Source: RGIG9041 sp045657265 (GTDB lineage: Bacteria > Bacillota > Clostridia > Oscillospirales > QAKW01). Taken from it: DNA of 31,420 nt. How positions within the stretch are numbered: the stretch's first letter is position 1; the number at the start of each line of letters is the position of its first letter. The translations under genes were made by a program, and so were the position numbers. The stretch is from the NCBI GenBank assembly GCA_045657265.1, contig JAZOSU010000020.1, positions 1 through 31,420 of the forward strand. The letters are read 5' to 3'. The notes under the pieces were generated by a model, which was not told the DNA's origin, did no database searches, and was given only the letters and a program-made list of their open reading frames with translations. Positions 29,959-31,420 of the stretch are shown piece after piece.

Positions 29959-31401
29959 ATGAATTTTTCAATGCTAAGTTATATACTGCGTTATATTATA
30001 TTTGTCGAAGGACTGCTGATGCTTCTTCCCGCAGGAGTTGCAGCTTTATACAAAGAACCATCAGGCTTTATTTTTCTTGCATGTGCCGTCTCTTGTATAC
30101 TTATCTCATTTCCTTTCACTCTGAGAAAACCCGAAAACACAGATATTCAGATGAAAGAAGGATTTATGTCTGTTGCTCTTGGCTGGATAGTTCTCAGTAT
30201 TATGGGCGCACTTCCTTTTGTGCTCAGTAGCTATATACCAAACCCCATAGATGCGTTGTTTGAAACAGTTTCGGGATTTACCACAACGGGAGCAAGTATT
30301 TTAAAAGACGTTGAAGCGCTTCCGAGATGTATGCTTTTCTGGCGTAGTTTTACCCATTGGATAGGCGGTATGGGTGTTCTTGTGTTTATACTGACCGTAC
30401 TGCCAACAAGCGGTGGAAACCATATGAACCTTATGAAAGCAGAATCCCCCGGCCCATCAGTTGACAAGCTTGCGCCCAAGGTACAGACTACCGCCAAAAT
30501 ACTGTACGGAATTTACATTCTGATGACAATTATTCAGATAGTAATTCTCGCCATCGGCAAAATGCCACTGTTTGATGCAGTTACCATTTCATTCGGCTCT
30601 GCAGGTACAGGTGGTTTCGGAGTAAGAAATGACAGTATGGCGAGCTACAGTGGTTTTTGTCAGACTGTAGTTACAGTATTTATGATACTGTTCGGCGTTA
30701 ATTTCAACACGTATTTTATGCTTTTATCGGGCAGAGTTAAAAAAGCATTAAAAAGTTCCGAGGTTATTGCTTATTTTTCTATAATATTTATAGCTATTGC
30801 TATTGTAGCCGTGGATATTTATTCATTTTATGGAAGAGATGCTGCAAAAGCAGTTCACGAATCGGCATTTCAGGTAGGCTCAATTATTACAACAACAGGT
30901 TATTCAACTGCCGATTTTAATCTATGGCCTCAGGTTTCAAAAACAGTTCTTGTACTGCTTATGTTTATCGGCGCCTGTGCAGGAAGTACGGGCGGCGGTA
31001 TAAAAGTTTCAAGATTTATTATCCTTTTCAAAACGCTCGGCAAAGAACTTTTCAGTATAATCCATCCCAAAAGCGTAAAAAAGGTTACCTTTAACGGAAA
31101 AGTTGTTGAACACGAAATAGTCCGTTCAACCAACGTTTATATGACGGCGTATATTTTCATATTTGCTATATCAGTTTTACTTATAAGTTTTGAGGGCAAA
31201 GACCTTATAACCAACTTCACCGCGGTTGCCGCTACATTTAACAACATCGGTCCCGGACTTGAGCTTGTAGGTCCTGCGTCAAACTTTTCCTGCTTTTCAG
31301 GTTTTTCTAAACTGATACTTATATTTGATATGCTTGCAGGCAGACTTGAAATTTTCCCGATGCTCATTCTCTTTTACCGCAAAGCGTGGAAAAAATTCTA
31401 A
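29959..31401 (+). CDS. trkH: Trk potassium transporter TrkH
   Basis: A 480-aa membrane channel. Four pore-loop segments with the selectivity glycines are visible: VSGFTTTGAS (about 95-104), FGSAGTGGFG (about 213-222), ITTTGYST (about 310-317) and FNNIGPGLE (about 429-437), with two-helix units around each. The length is normal and the stop lies within the window. An AAAGGAC ribosome site overlaps the trkA end. TrkA and TrkH together make a complete K+ uptake system. No terminator is visible in the 19 bases left after it. Confidence 0.97.
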   Translation: MNFSMLSYILRYIIFVEGLLMLLPAGVAALYKEPSGFIFLACAVSCILISFPFTLRKPENTDIQMKEGFMSVALGWIVLSIMGALPFVLSSYIPNPIDALFETVSGFTTTGASILKDVEALPRCMLFWRSFTHWIGGMGVLVFILTVLPTSGGNHMNLMKAESPGPSVDKLAPKVQTTAKILYGIYILMTIIQIVILAIGKMPLFDAVTISFGSAGTGGFGVRNDSMASYSGFCQTVVTVFMILFGVNFNTYFMLLSGRVKKALKSSEVIAYFSIIFIAIAIVAVDIYSFYGRDAAKAVHESAFQVGSIITTTGYSTADFNLWPQVSKTVLVLLMFIGACAGSTGGGIKVSRFIILFKTLGKELFSIIHPKSVKKVTFNGKVVEHEIVRSTNVYMTAYIFIFAISVLLISFEGKDLITNFTAVAATFNNIGPGLELVGPASNFSCFSGFSKLILIFDMLAGRLEIFPMLILFYRKAWKKF

Positions 31402-31420
31402 ATTAAAAACAGGCTACAAA

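Noticed and set aside
1..31420. CRISPR arrays, tRNA, rRNA and known riboswitches
   Set aside because: No regularly spaced repeats, cloverleaf-like segments or riboswitch cores could be found by eye; a covariance-model scan would be needed to exclude them.

Overview
The window looks like the chromosome of a low-GC, anaerobic, endospore-forming Clostridia member (Bacillota), with a mobile element at its left end. The evidence is a cotJ spore-coat operon, flavodiiron protein plus rubredoxin (anaerobe oxygen/NO detoxification), GlpP, DegV/FakB, YerB-type and YabE/YocH-type proteins, strong AGGAGG ribosome sites, and TTGACA/TATAAT promoters with about 17-bp spacers. No rRNA, tRNA or CRISPR array was seen. 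Family assignments come from motif recognition only; no database search was possible.

Region 1 (1 to about 9.29 kb) is AT-rich accessory DNA read as the right part of an integrated element whose left end lies outside the window. It holds a leftward operon of a zinc-finger amidoligase and a class II glutamine amidotransferase (cut by the window edge). Rightward follow an unrecognised 498-aa protein, a superfamily 2 helicase with an overlapping 76-aa ORF, a 31-aa ORF and a large serine recombinase. Two leftward accessory genes close it: a Fic AMP-transferase and a PBECR-like nuclease-fold protein.

Region 2 (9.29 to 10.2 kb) is cotJA-cotJB-cotJC on the minus strand. CotJC stops at residue 140, about 50 residues short of the usual length, just after a conserved metal-ligand Glu and before the last ligand His. 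The simplest reading is that the element is inserted in cotJC, with the missing 3' part beyond the left edge. This recalls the sporulation-gene intervening elements of Bacillus (skin in sigK, SPbeta in spsM) and is the main candidate discovery.

Region 3 (10.3 to 15.9 kb) holds a G5/3D-domain cell-wall protein with three WalR-like boxes on its promoter, a DEDDh exonuclease followed by a cluster of strong palindromes, two tandem DegV proteins, and a membrane-bound XRE regulator coupled to GlpP. Region 4 (15.9 to 22 kb) holds fprA-rubredoxin, an Ldh2-type dehydrogenase plus malic enzyme behind a terminator-like leader hairpin, malQ, a small XRE regulator and a Cys-rich small protein. Region 5 (22 to 31.4 kb) holds a CofE-like/mnmA/DMT transporter operon, a yerB-like/nitroreductase/topB operon and a trkA-trkH potassium uptake operon.
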